This document shows, one piece after another, positions 11,611 through 21,021 of a stretch of 40,311 bases of DNA. The notes below the pieces were generated by a model. The model was not told where the DNA came from and made no database searches. It saw nothing but the letters and a program-made list of their open reading frames with translations. This DNA is from CAZEYI01 sp964422855 (lineage in GTDB: Bacteria; Patescibacteriota; Gracilibacteria; Absconditabacterales; Absconditicoccaceae): the NCBI GenBank assembly GCA_964422855.1, contig CAYRCS010000005.1:1-40311 (forward strand). The letters are read 5' to 3'. Position 1 is the first letter of the stretch. Every line of letters begins with the position of its first letter. Both the position numbers and the translations under genes were made by a program.

Positions 11611-12726
11611 CTATTGTTTTTGAGGCAAAGTGAGAGTAGTAGACGTATAGTCTCCATTTCTCAATATTTTAAATGTAATGCTATCTCCAGGCTTTACATA
11701 CAGCCACTGTGACAAGAAAGTTACATCAGGAGTTATCATGATATCGTTAATAGAAAAGATAACGTCTCCAGCTTCTAGACCAGCCTTTTGAGCAATACTA
11801 TCTGCATATACTTCAGTGACATATATACCACCACCACTTGGAGTAACATATCATGTGTTTTGCGTAACATCAGCATATTGTATACCAAGTTTTGGCCTAT
11901 CAAGGGAGTCAAATTGCTGTATGTAAAACAAGCTTATATCAAGCAAACTTTGATCAATAGGAAGGATATATGATTGACTAGTAACATCAGTAGCTGTAAG
12001 CAAACCCAATATCTTACCATTCATACCAATCACTGGAGATCAACTTTGTCCTGGTTTAGAAGCCTGTGCGAAGACAATATATGGTTTGAAATGCTTATCA
12101 CCAAAACGTACAAATTCAGATGACAAATTAGCTATACCAAACCCCAAAGGATCGGTACTACTATATGATACACGATACAAGAACTGTCCCAAAGCAAATG
12201 TATCCCTCGGCACAAAATCAGCATTGGCAATACCACTCCAAGCCTCCGGAGTCTTTATTTTCAAAATCGCCAAATCTAGAAATGGATCAAGCCAAAGAGA
12301 CTCTACTGTTGCCTTTGTACTATCAGTAAATTCCACAGTATATATACCCTTATTATCAGGAACCACATGTTTATTAGTAAGTACATAACCATCAGAACTG
12401 AGAAGAAATCCCTGTCCACCACCTAGCTGAGTATCTATTTTTTGTGGATCTAATGGATTAGTAAACTCTATCTGAACTTGTTTGGTACCAGTAATACGTA
12501 CAACACGACTACGAGTATCTTCTATATTATGAGAAATAGCAGCCTCAGACGCATCCAATTGTGATGAAAGTTTCTTGTAGATAGCATCAGACTGTTCTCA
12601 CAACACACCAGAAACCTGAGATTGTAGATCAGATACTTGCGTACCGATGATAGCATATAGGACAAAGTACGCTACAACAGTAACGCCCAGACTTGTACCC
12701 AAAGACACTCGAAATGATGATTTCAT
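11611..12726 (-). CDS. htrA: HtrA/DegP-type serine protease with PDZ domain
   Basis: A 371-aa membrane-anchored trypsin-like protease. An N-terminal anchor (about residues 9-31, SLGVTVVAYFVLYAIIG) is followed by a protease domain with the full triad: H120 (VLTNKHVV), D151 (FLDLAILKI) and S228 (PGQSGSPVIG). The Gly after the catalytic Ser, which forms the oxyanion hole, is TGA (12040-12042). A C-terminal PDZ domain follows (GIYVTEVYADSIAQKAGLEAGD). HtrA proteases degrade or refold damaged envelope proteins. The ATG at 12726 was chosen because it lies just after the gyrA stop and begins directly before the anchor; an earlier start would overlap gyrA. Confidence 0.93.
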
Positions 12727-12751
12727 CGAGGATACAAACAAAGAGTAAAGA

Positions 12752-15313
12752 CTATGTACTTGTAGTTTCGTCTGCAGCTTCTTCCACAGCATCATCTTCA
12801 TCTATAACATCTTCTTCTGTAAGTCCCAAAGCCTTTTGAGCTTCCTTAGCCTGTTTCTTCTTTTCCAACTTATATTTGATATTTGCTTCCACTTCTTCCC
12901 AAGGTCTATAGATCACATCGATAGACTGGTCTACCATATCTTTCATAGGAGCATCTGGATCATCCAACCATATATCATTAGAATGCAAAGTCTTCATCGT
13001 GCCATCAGTAAATCTTATTCTTACTCCACCTTCTTCAATACCGATACCACCATATACTTTGTCATTACCAGTCACGACTACTTGTCCCTTTCTGGCTCTT
13101 CTCCATATCTTGAGGTCTTCAACATTGAGTAATTTTCCTTTTTTGTCTCCATGTACGAGGATAAATGGCTCTCCTTGGTACAAGAATGTATCAGTTACCT
13201 TATCTCACTCTTGCAACTCGATAGCTTTCACACCACCAGACGTTTTACCCATCGGTCTGAGATCAGATTCTGGGAAGATAAGCATCCATCATTGTTGTGT
13301 GACGATACCAACATGATCAGTAAGATCAGTAGGTATGACCTTTACTATCTTTTCTCCTTCAGCTAGTTTCATAATAACTGTAGGGAATTTTTTGAACGAC
13401 AACACCAATTCTTTCTTCGTCTTCTTGATATTGTTGTGTGTTGTAAGGAATACTAAGTGGCTATAATCAAAGTGCAATGTATTAGCAAACACGATCTTAC
13501 CCTTGAGTCCATAGTGTTTTGCAAGATTGAGAGATTCCTTTTGCATAGTAAATTGACCAAGATCCTTCAATCTTTCTACCACCAATTCTCCACGATCTGT
13601 GATCACAATAAGTTTATCTTGATTGTGTGTGTAGACCAAATTTACTGTTTCATCAGGTATTACCTGTATTCTTGACTGGTACAATACTCTGATCTGATAG
13701 TCATTACTGATCCATAAGATCACATCTTCCTTGACCATATCAGCTTGTTTGAGCAATTCTTTGAGACTTGCTTGGAGATTGTATACGCTTGTGTCTTCTA
13801 CAAGTTCTGTTCTTCTCACATCGCCGTAAGTCTTTTTCATATATTCCAATTCTTCTTTTACCACTTCATCTAGTCTTGATGGATTGTTGATGATATCTTC
13901 AAGATATGCTATCAACTTCTTCTTTTCTTCTATTTCCTCTAATACTCTCTGTATTTCAAGTCATACCAATGATTGCAATCTCATCAACAAGATATATTCA
14001 GCTTGTTTATCAGAGAACTCAAATTTCTTCATCAAATTCTCCTTGGCATCTTGCTTTGTATCAGATTTCTTAATCGTTTCGATTACTTCATCGATTACAT
14101 CGATAGCTTTCTTGAGACCCTCTAATATATGCAATCTATCTTGTGCCTTAGCCAATTGGAATATCGATCTACGATATACCACAGATCTTCTAAAGCTAAC
14201 AAATTCCATAAGCAGATCCTTGATATTGAGCAATCTAGGCTGCAAACCATTTTCTACAAGGGAAACGTTATTTATATTGAAATTGCTTTGGAGGTCTGTT
14301 TGTTTGTACAACTGCACCAAGATACTATAGGGATCTATTTCTGACTTGATATAAATTGCAACTCTCATGATATTCTTACTTGATTCATCTCTGATATCAG
14401 TCACTCATTCTATTTTCTTATCTACCACCAACTCTCCGATCTTAGCTACCAAAGTAGCTTTATTAACCAAATAAGGGATTTCATCTATCACGATAATTTT
14501 CCCATTTTTAGCTTCTTCAACATGTGTTTTACCACGCATCACTATAGAACCTTTACCTTTCTTATATACTTCCAAGATATTTGCAGAATCATAGATATAT
14601 CCACCTGTAGGGAAGTCTGGTCCCTTGATGATTTGCATAATTTCTTCTATAGATGTCTCATATGCTTGTCCATCCTTACCTACCTTAGCTTCTTTGTCAA
14701 TAAGCATCATCACTGCATCCAATACCTCAGTCAAATTATGAGGAGGCATATTGGTAGCCATACCTACAGCAATACCCATTGTACCATTACATAGATGATT
14801 TGGGAACTTGGTAGGTAATGTCACAGGTTCTTGCAAAGAACCATCAAAATTATCTTTTCGATCAATAGTATTTTGTTCTATATCGAGCAGCATTTCTTCT
14901 GCTATTGGCGTCAATTTAGCTTCCGTATACCTCATCGCCGCAGCTCCATCACCATCAATAGATCAGAAGTTACCCTGTCCATCAATAAGTGGATATCTGA
15001 GTGAAAATGGCTGTGCCATACGCACCATAGCTTCGTACACACTACTATCGCCGTGTGGATGGTACTTACCAAGTACTTCTCAGACTACCGTTGCTGATTT
15101 TCTATATCTTCCATTGGCTCTCAGACCGACATTTCGCATAGCATAGAGGATTCTTCTCAATACTGGCTTAAATCCATCTCTGGTGTCTGGCAAAGCACGC
15201 GACACGATCACGGACATAGCATAATCTATATATGACTGTGTAATCTCTTGCTCGATAGAGTGAGGCACGACAGTTCCAAACATACTTTGTGGTTCTACTG
15301 GCTTTTCAGACAT
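12752..15313 (-). CDS. gyrA: DNA gyrase subunit A
   Basis: An 853-aa type II topoisomerase A subunit, which with GyrB introduces negative supercoils. It shows SYIDYAMSVIVSRALPD, the GKYHPHGDSSVYEAMVRMAQ motif, the catalytic Tyr129 in RYTEAKL, the FDGSLQEPVTLPTKFPN segment and a long C-terminal propeller domain (VNLVYTHNQDKLIVITDRG; RPMGKTSGGVKAIEL) with an acidic tail typical of GyrA. I do not see a clean GyrA-box, so ParC is a lesser possibility. TGA encodes several conserved glycines, for example after VDKKIE and in VVGEVLGKYHPHG. The ATG at 15313 is taken; a TTG three codons upstream is an alternative. The stop is TAG, 25 bases before htrA. Confidence 0.9.
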
Positions 15314-15392
15314 ATGCAACAAACGACAATAGTAAAATGACTTCGTAGTCTACGATATAACAAAAACGACACATAAAACAACGCCAAAAACA

Positions 15393-15416
15393 AAAATCAA
15401 GCCTTAGCCTGATTTT
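15393..15416 (-). terminator. Intrinsic terminator after the 15437-15799 gene
   Basis: On the minus strand an AAAATCA...TGATTTT stem with inner GC pairs is followed by a T-rich run. It lies after the stop of the small gene ending at 15437 and before gyrA, so gyrA likely has its own promoter. Confidence 0.65.
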
Positions 15417-15436
15417 ATGTATATTATATAAAAGAA

Positions 15437-15799
15437 TTAATTGATATTTTCAGGGAAAAGAAGGGCATATATCTTTGGAAAGACTGCTTCTACATCACCA
15501 TCACTTAGCCTATGACGCACAGGAGTCAATATTTCCAATATATACTTCTTAAACTCGTCATTTTCATCACCATCATCAGCATATAACCACAATTCTTCAA
15601 GCAAAGATTTCTTTTCATGCACAGATGCCAAATCCTTATCTTTAAATACATTTTGCACTAATTCAAAAGAAGTAAGTGTTATATCTTCAGACAAACTGCC
15701 AATCAATTCCTGCGTAGTTAATTCTCCAGCTATTAAGCTTTTAGTTGTAACTTTACGACTATTAGGAAACTCATATCCTACATCTATATCATAATTCAT
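15437..15799 (-). CDS. Small hypothetical acidic protein
   Basis: A 120-aa acidic soluble protein with no recognised domain. Visible segments are SLIAGELTTQELIGSLSED and ILTPVRHRLSDGDVEAVFPKIY. No TGA codon is in frame. It has its own candidate promoter upstream and a hairpin terminator downstream, so it looks like a one-gene unit between moxR and gyrA. I see nothing that points to a function. Confidence 0.7.
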   Translation of the reverse strand: MNYDIDVGYEFPNSRKVTTKSLIAGELTTQELIGSLSEDITLTSFELVQNVFKDKDLASVHEKKSLLEELWLYADDGDENDEFKKYILEILTPVRHRLSDGDVEAVFPKIYALLFPENIN

Positions 15800-15807
15800 T
15801 ATAATTC

Positions 15808-15834
15808 ATTATAACAAAAACTAAATATACTCAA
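15808..15834 (-). promoter_or_regulatory. Candidate promoter of the 15437-15799 gene
   Basis: On the minus strand TTGAGT (15834-15829) and TATAAT (15813-15808) are separated by 15 bases, followed by a repeated TATAATGAAT that overlaps the start codon. The spacing is shorter than ideal, so this is tentative. Confidence 0.4.
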
Positions 15835-15866
15835 GTATATCTACAAACACTACTTTTGTCAAAAAA

Positions 15867-16943
15867 TTATGCAGACAATAGATCTATTAAAACACTATCT
15901 TCGGTATGTCATTGAAGTTTAGACTGATATTGGAGTACAATTCTATGCCTCATCACCAAGAGAGCAACGTGATCTACTTCGTTTTTAGTAACATTATTTT
16001 TACCAGTAAGTAGAGCCAATGCCTGAGCAGCATACATAATAGAAAGAGATCATCTTGGAGATACTCCATACAAGACTCTCGGGTCTTTCACTCTCGTTTT
16101 TTGAACTAGATCTACAATATACTCCTTGACATCATTTGATATTTCTATCTCTTTAGTTGCATCTTGCAAAGTATGCAATTCTTTGATAGAGAGTATTTTC
16201 TTAATCGAAGGAGCTAGATCAGAAACTACGTCAAGAATATCTTTTTCCTCTTGTGCACTAGGGTAGTCGACCAATATCTTACACAAAAACCTATCCAATT
16301 GCGCCTCAGGCAGCGGATAAGTACCCTCATGTTCCAATGGATTTTGTGTTGCCATCACAAAAAATGGATCCGGCAACGGCATCGTTTTACCACCCAAAGT
16401 TACCTGTTTTTCTTGCATCGCTTCGAGCAGGGCAGACTGCACCTTTGGAGTAGCCCTATTGATCTCGTCAGCTAATACAAAATGAGCAAAAATTGGTCCA
16501 GCATGATTTTCAAAGGTTTTGGTCTTTGAATCATAGATATCTACTCACACAATATCCGATGGCAGCATATCAGGGGTAAACTGTATTCTCGAAAAATCCA
16601 ATCCCAACAGATGGGCCAATACATGCAAAGTCTTAGTCTTAGCCAAACCTGGTACTCATTCTACCAATACATGTCCCTTGACCAACAAAGCAACAAGCAA
16701 TCCATTGATAAATCAATCCATTCCCACGATATGCTGTTGGAGAGTTGTTTTGAGTTCGATCAGAACAGGATGCTTGATACGTATAGCAGATAAATTAGTA
16801 GCAAATACATCCTTAGATGGCGATAGAGGAGCACCTATTTCAGAAATTACAGTTTTTTTCTGCAGCAAAAGATAGACGATATATCCACCTATAATTCAGA
16901 GCAAAACAACCAATACCACCACCAACCACATACCAGACGACAT
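15867..16943 (-). CDS. MoxR-family AAA+ ATPase with an N-terminal membrane anchor
   Basis: A 358-aa protein with the MoxR pattern: Walker A GVPGLAKTKT (residues 96-105, first Gly is TGA), FTPDMLPSDIVG, the Walker B region VLADEINRATPKVQSALLEAMQE and the sensor MATQNPLEHEGTYPLPEAQLDRF. MoxR ATPases act as chaperones, usually with a vWA-domain protein encoded next door. No such partner is here. Unusually, residues 4-27 form a hydrophobic helix, suggesting the ATPase is tethered to the membrane. The ATG was chosen; an in-frame GTG at 16958 with AGGAG four bases before it would add five residues. Confidence 0.92.
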
Positions 16944-16998
16944 CAAAATATAAATCACTATGCTCCTACTTTTTTAGAGGATAAATACAAGAACAAAC

Positions 16999-17026
16999 TT
17001 GTAATCTATGATGATTTCGCTATAAA
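16999..17026 (+). promoter_or_regulatory. sufC: Candidate promoter upstream of sufC
   Basis: TTGTAA (16999-17004) and TATAAA (17021-17026) are separated by 16 bases, about 45 bases before the sufC ATG. A GC-containing hairpin with a T run lies between this site and sufC (see the next entry). Confidence 0.45.
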
Positions 17027-17035
17027 ATACCCATC

Positions 17036-17055
17036 AAGGTCCTTGACCTTTTTTT
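17036..17055 (+). promoter_or_regulatory. Hairpin plus T-run in the sufC leader
   Basis: AAGGTC and GACCTT form a six-base-pair stem with a three-base loop, followed by a run of seven T. It resembles a small intrinsic terminator placed between the predicted promoter and the start of sufC. It may be an attenuator or simply a 5' hairpin; nothing in the window decides this. Confidence 0.4.
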
Positions 17056-17068
17056 AGTCCCCACAAAA

Positions 17069-17794
17069 ATGCTTAGTACGAGCAATCTAACAGCAAAAAT
17101 TCAAGACAAAACGGTGTTAGATTCTATCACAGTACATTTTGAAAAAGGCAAAAATTACTGTGTATTGGGCAAAAACTGATCAGGCAAATCATCATTGGCT
17201 TTGACGTGTATGGGACATCCTGCATATCAGATCGTAGATGGAGATATCCAGATCGACGGAGTATCTATCAAAGATCTCGATGCTCATCAGAGAACCCAAC
17301 AAGGCATCTTCGTTGCATTCCAAAACATTCCTGAGATCAAATGAGTCAAACTATTTGAATTTCTCAGAAGTATCTATAGTGCCAAAGTTGGCACACAGCA
17401 GAGCTTCCTCCAATTCAAAAAAATAATCATTCCACTTCTACAAGAACTACACATCGATGCAGAGTTCTTACGAAGAGATCTCAATGTCTGATTTAGTGGA
17501 GGGGAGAAGAGAAAAATAGAAGTACTGCAACTCAAACTCTTACAACCCACGTACATCTTTCTGGATGAAGTAGATAGCGGACTCGATGTCGATGCATTCA
17601 AGGCAGTAGCCCAACTCATCGCAGACAACAACACTCCAGACAATACATTCATCATCATCACACACTACTTCAGTATATTGGACTATGTGCCAATCGATCG
17701 AGTATATGTACTAGAAGGTGGCAAAGTAATAAAAGAGTGATGACAAGAGATCGCAGAGACTATCAAGAATCAATGATTTGCTTCCTTAGGATAA
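17069..17794 (+). CDS. sufC: Fe-S cluster assembly ATPase SufC
   Basis: A 241-aa ABC-type ATPase of the SUF iron-sulfur cluster assembly system. It has Walker A GKNGSGKSS (one Gly is TGA at 17177), the Q-loop FVAFQNIPEIKGV typical of SufC, signature FSGGEKRKIE, Walker B YIFLDEVDSGLD and the switch His in ITHYF. SufC energises the SufB scaffold on which clusters are built. sufB is on the same strand at 21022, separated by six other genes. No sufD was found, so the scaffold may be a SufB homodimer with SufC. The stop is TAA at 17792-17794. Confidence 0.95.
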
Positions 17795-17797
17795 GTT

Positions 17798-18450
17798 ATG
17801 AAACAGCATGTTGAATGAGTTTTTCTCCTGTTAGAAACAGAAGAAAATGAACGGCAACGTTTAGCCAGAGAATTACATGATGGTNNNNNNNNNNAACAAT
17901 CAATTGAGTTTTTCTTCTATTGGAAAACGACAATAACGAGATATTACTTATTACAGAAAATAACGACAACAATAGACCTTGGAAAAAACATGGCCAATTT
18001 TCTGTACCAGCAGGCACTATAGATGAATATGAAAATATAGAGCAAACAATACATAGAGAATTTCAAGAAGAAACATGACTCAACGGACTTGCTACTATAG
18101 TCGAAGAAACTCTCAAAGAAATAGGTGAATTATTTTTAGAAACAGAGGAATACGAATTATATGGTCGTGTATACAAAGGTAAGATACCAATCACAACACA
18201 AGAAAAAGTTAAAAATTTCTCTTCAGAAGAAGTAGGCAAAGTACAAGTAATGCATCCAGAACATATACTCAATCAAGCAATAGAAAGCATAAGACCTGGT
18301 CTCCTGGAAGTATTGCTTCTAAAACACAATATATCATCAGATACTATTTATATAGAAAATGGAATATATAGAGACCTAGATAAGGCAAAAGAAAAGGTAT
18401 CTCAACTCAAACAATTATATAATAACGCAGAGACCGAATGCTGCTCATAA
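17798..18450 (+). CDS. Nudix hydrolase, interrupted by an assembly gap
   Basis: A Nudix-family pyrophosphohydrolase. After the gap the frame reads INGVFLLLENDNNEILLIT and then a full Nudix box from G-TIDEYE to REFQEETGL, whose last Gly is TGA. Such enzymes cleave X-linked nucleoside diphosphates and often clean nucleotide pools. Before the gap the start reads MKQHVEGVFLLLE, which repeats the same GVFLLLE strand, then changes to ENERQRLARELHDG, a histidine-kinase phosphoacceptor motif. The two sides are in different frames relative to the 10 N, so the gap length is only a placeholder and the pre-gap end is probably chimeric. A single Nudix gene starting near 17798 is most likely. Confidence 0.75.
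17885..17894. other. Assembly gap (10 N)
   Basis: Ten undetermined bases inside the Nudix gene mark a scaffold join. The order and orientation of the two halves of the window depend on this join. Confidence 0.99.
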
Positions 18451-19088
18451 AACTTGGCGGATCATTGATCGCACCAAAGCACACACATACCATAAGCACA
18501 CAATATGTGAAAGATTTCTATCAAATTATCAAAAAATATCCAAGTATCATAGTACACGGCACAGGCAATGTAGGACACTGATTTATCAATCAGTATGGAC
18601 TATCTACTAAAACATGGCACATAGGGAGAGAGATATTAGATACATATTTTAACCACATCGATACACTGTGTGATCAACACCAAAGATTGTACTACAATAC
18701 ACAGATCGATCGGAAAAATATCCCAGACTACACAATCATATCCTGAGACATAACAACAGATTGCAAAATAATATCGTCAGACGCAATATTCGCAGAAATA
18801 CTAGCAAATAAAGATATATCCCTAGCAATCATGGTAACAGATGTAGATGGAGTATTGGATCAGAACAACAATATCATCCCACTCATAAACCAACAAAATA
18901 TAGATACAATTCACTTCCGACAAAAACCATGAGACGTAACTGGCTCTATGCAAGAAAAAATTACTCAACTTATCCAGCACAATAAATGATCAAACAAACA
19001 AGTATGGATATGTAACGGAAACGATCTTGTTAATATAGAACAAATCCTTAATCTAAACCAAGGTATTTGAACACAAATTTTATTATAA
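18438..19088 (+). CDS. Amino-acid-kinase-fold enzyme, likely isopentenyl phosphate kinase
   Basis: A 216-aa amino acid kinase superfamily protein. It begins MLLIKLGGSLIAPK (phosphate-binding KLGGS) and has VHGTGNVGHGF, in which H47 matches the His that marks isopentenyl phosphate kinases and binds substrate phosphate. Further on are IISGDITTD, SDAIFAEILA, MVTDVDGVLDQ and the end motif PGDVTGSMQEKI. Isopentenyl phosphate kinase makes isopentenyl diphosphate from isopentenyl phosphate; it is best known from archaea and some bacteria. A fosfomycin or aspartate/glutamate-type kinase is less likely. Several motif glycines are TGA. The ATG overlaps the end of the Nudix gene by 13 bases. Confidence 0.78.
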
Positions 19089-19101
19089 AAATCTCACCTC
19101 T

Positions 19102-19530
19102 ATGTCAGCAAAAAAACGAAAGATATTTTTCTCTTCTCCAGCAGAAGATACAGTAACACACGAAGTTGCTCAAGCACAAAAAGATATCCTCAAATCCCTT
19201 ATTGCGCAGGGGACTATCGTAAATGGCGAGCACTATCTCCCAGCAAGTTGATGAAATAATACATCTGACGATGCATTCAACGAATCCATAGTAGCACTTG
19301 ATGAAGCGAATATTCTCGTAGCAGAAGTCAATGAATGAAGCCATAGCGTAGGACGAGAAATAGCATATGCACAGTTTGTTCGTAAGATCCCTGTGTTGTG
19401 CTTATATAAACGAGGGACCAAGCCATCAGCTATGATAGAATGAAATGAAGACTTACAAGTCTTCCCTTATGAAACAGCAGAAGATATCAAAGGTATAGTA
19501 GATAACTTCTTTACTCACTGGCTAGAATAA
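19102..19530 (+). CDS. Nucleoside 2-deoxyribosyltransferase / DNPH1-like protein
   Basis: A 142-aa protein with the deoxyribosyltransferase fold. It starts KRKIFFSSPAED and contains LDEANILVAEVNEGSHSVGREIAYA, where the Glu of the GREIAYA helix fits the family catalytic position. Relatives cleave or exchange the N-glycosidic bond of deoxynucleosides or, in DNPH1, of deoxynucleoside monophosphates. Together with the nearby Nudix protein this suggests nucleotide salvage or clean-up. Four TGA codons, including a TGA-TGA pair, lie in the frame. The stop is one base before the tspO ATG. Confidence 0.78.
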
Positions 19531-19531
19531 T

Positions 19532-19924
19532 ATGAACTACACAAACACCTATGTAAACTATCTTCTCCCATCACGAGCTCCACCAGGCCGATTGTTTGGA
19601 CCAGTGTGGACTATTCTATACATCATCATAGCTATCAGCTATAGTCATGTACTTATGCAAGTCATACAAAAAAAACTACCAGCGTGGATACTTATACCAT
19701 TTGTCATCAATCTCCTTAGCAACTTCTTGTTCACCTATCTTTGGTTTAGCAAAGCAAGTCTGCTACTAGGATGGATAGATATACTCATCGTATTTGTAAC
19801 TATACTTATCACGATAGTTCTTATGCGATCTCGTATCAGACGAGTAGCATATGCGCAGTTACCATATCTCGCATGGGTTACATTTGCCAGCATACTAGCA
19901 ACACGAATATTTATACACAACTAA
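19532..19924 (+). CDS. tspO: TspO/MBR-family membrane protein, N-terminally short
   Basis: A 130-aa hydrophobic protein with TspO signatures: APPGRLFGPVWTILY after the usual first loop, INLLSNFLFTYLWF, and PYLAWVTFASILATRIF at the end. TspO proteins bind porphyrins and cholesterol-like ligands in the membrane. Most have five helices and about 155-160 aa. Here the first helix is missing, leaving about four. No TGA codon is in frame. The ligand here is unknown; haem genes are not in the window. Confidence 0.82.
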   Translation: MNYTNTYVNYLLPSRAPPGRLFGPVWTILYIIIAISYSHVLMQVIQKKLPAWILIPFVINLLSNFLFTYLWFSKASLLLGWIDILIVFVTILITIVLMRSRIRRVAYAQLPYLAWVTFASILATRIFIHN

Positions 19925-19951
19925 TATTTTAATCAGGTAACTGAATCAGCA

Positions 19952-20206
19952 ATGACCAATCGCATTACAGCAGATAAAAGAAAAGAAGAATTTTACTGAG
20001 CAGAAGCATGATTTTTTGTGTCATTTCCTGATGAAGAAACAGGAAAATCAGTCGAATTATCATCTGCATATGTCCCAACCTCTATGGATCAAGTAAAGAA
20101 AGAAACAGGAATATGAATACGAGATATTACTGTAGCTAAATTAAGATATGGTATGTATCCTTTCCAAAAAGCAATCAAAAATGTTTTGGCGGGAACAAAA
20201 CAATAA
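19952..20206 (+). CDS. Small hypothetical protein
   Basis: An 84-aa protein recovered only with TGA as Gly (EFYGAEAGFF near the start and TGIGIRDI later). It is soluble and unrecognised. It sits between tspO and the inositol-phosphatase gene on the same strand with 27-base and 26-base gaps. The TGA positions look natural in the reading frame, which supports it being a gene. Confidence 0.6.
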
Positions 20207-20232
20207 TAGCTTTAACAAAGAGAAAATAATCT

Positions 20233-21015
20233 ATGCTCTCTCACAAAGACTTCGCAGTCAAATTTGCATATCAAGCTGGGGAGATCATCAGAAATAATTT
20301 TCTGAAAATTAAAGATACGACACGAAAATCAGACAATACCTTGGTCACAGATGTCGATCAAGAAATTAACAGATTATTCATACAAGCCGTACAGCAACAG
20401 TTTCCTACGCATAGTATACGTGGAGAAGAAGAAAGTCATATACAAACAGACAGTGAATACACATGGATTTGCGACCCTATTGATGGCACCGCATCATTTA
20501 CCATAGGCATCCCCACATTTACCTGTGGTATCGCCTTGTTGCATCACGATACACTGATCCTAGCAGTCATATATGATCCTTTTATGGATAGGATGAATAT
20601 CGCAGAGGCATGAAAAGGAGCGACCTGTAACGACCAATCTCTCCATGTATCGACCATATCAGATCTAAGCAAACAGTATATAAATGCAGCCTCTGGAAGT
20701 GGTAGCAAGTATAATATAAATTATCTACGACCTTATATGAAAGATCACAAATACAAGATCACATCTGCTGCTTCTATACAATACATGGGCGCATTGGTAG
20801 CTGCCGGCAATATGGCTGCATGTGTCTTCTGAGGTACTACGATCCACGATATAGCTCCAGTACATCTTATGATACAAGAAGCAGGAGGCACTGTTACAGA
20901 TTTGTATGGCGATCCGATAGATTACACACAAGAACTCAAAGGTATGATTGCTTCAAATGGGAAAGTACACACAGAACTCGTACACATTATACAAGAGGTT
21001 TTCAAAATTATATAA
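20233..21015 (+). CDS. Inositol monophosphatase family protein
   Basis: A 260-aa Mg-dependent, Li-sensitive sugar-phosphatase-family protein. Metal-binding motifs are all present: IRGEEES, CDPIDGTASF (DPIDGT) and IHDIAPVHLMIQEAGG near the end. Members act on inositol phosphates, fructose-1,6-bisphosphate, PAP or histidinol phosphate; the substrate cannot be fixed from sequence. The frame reads TGA as Gly twice. It is followed six bases later by sufB. Confidence 0.88.
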
Positions 21016-21021
21016 AAAATT

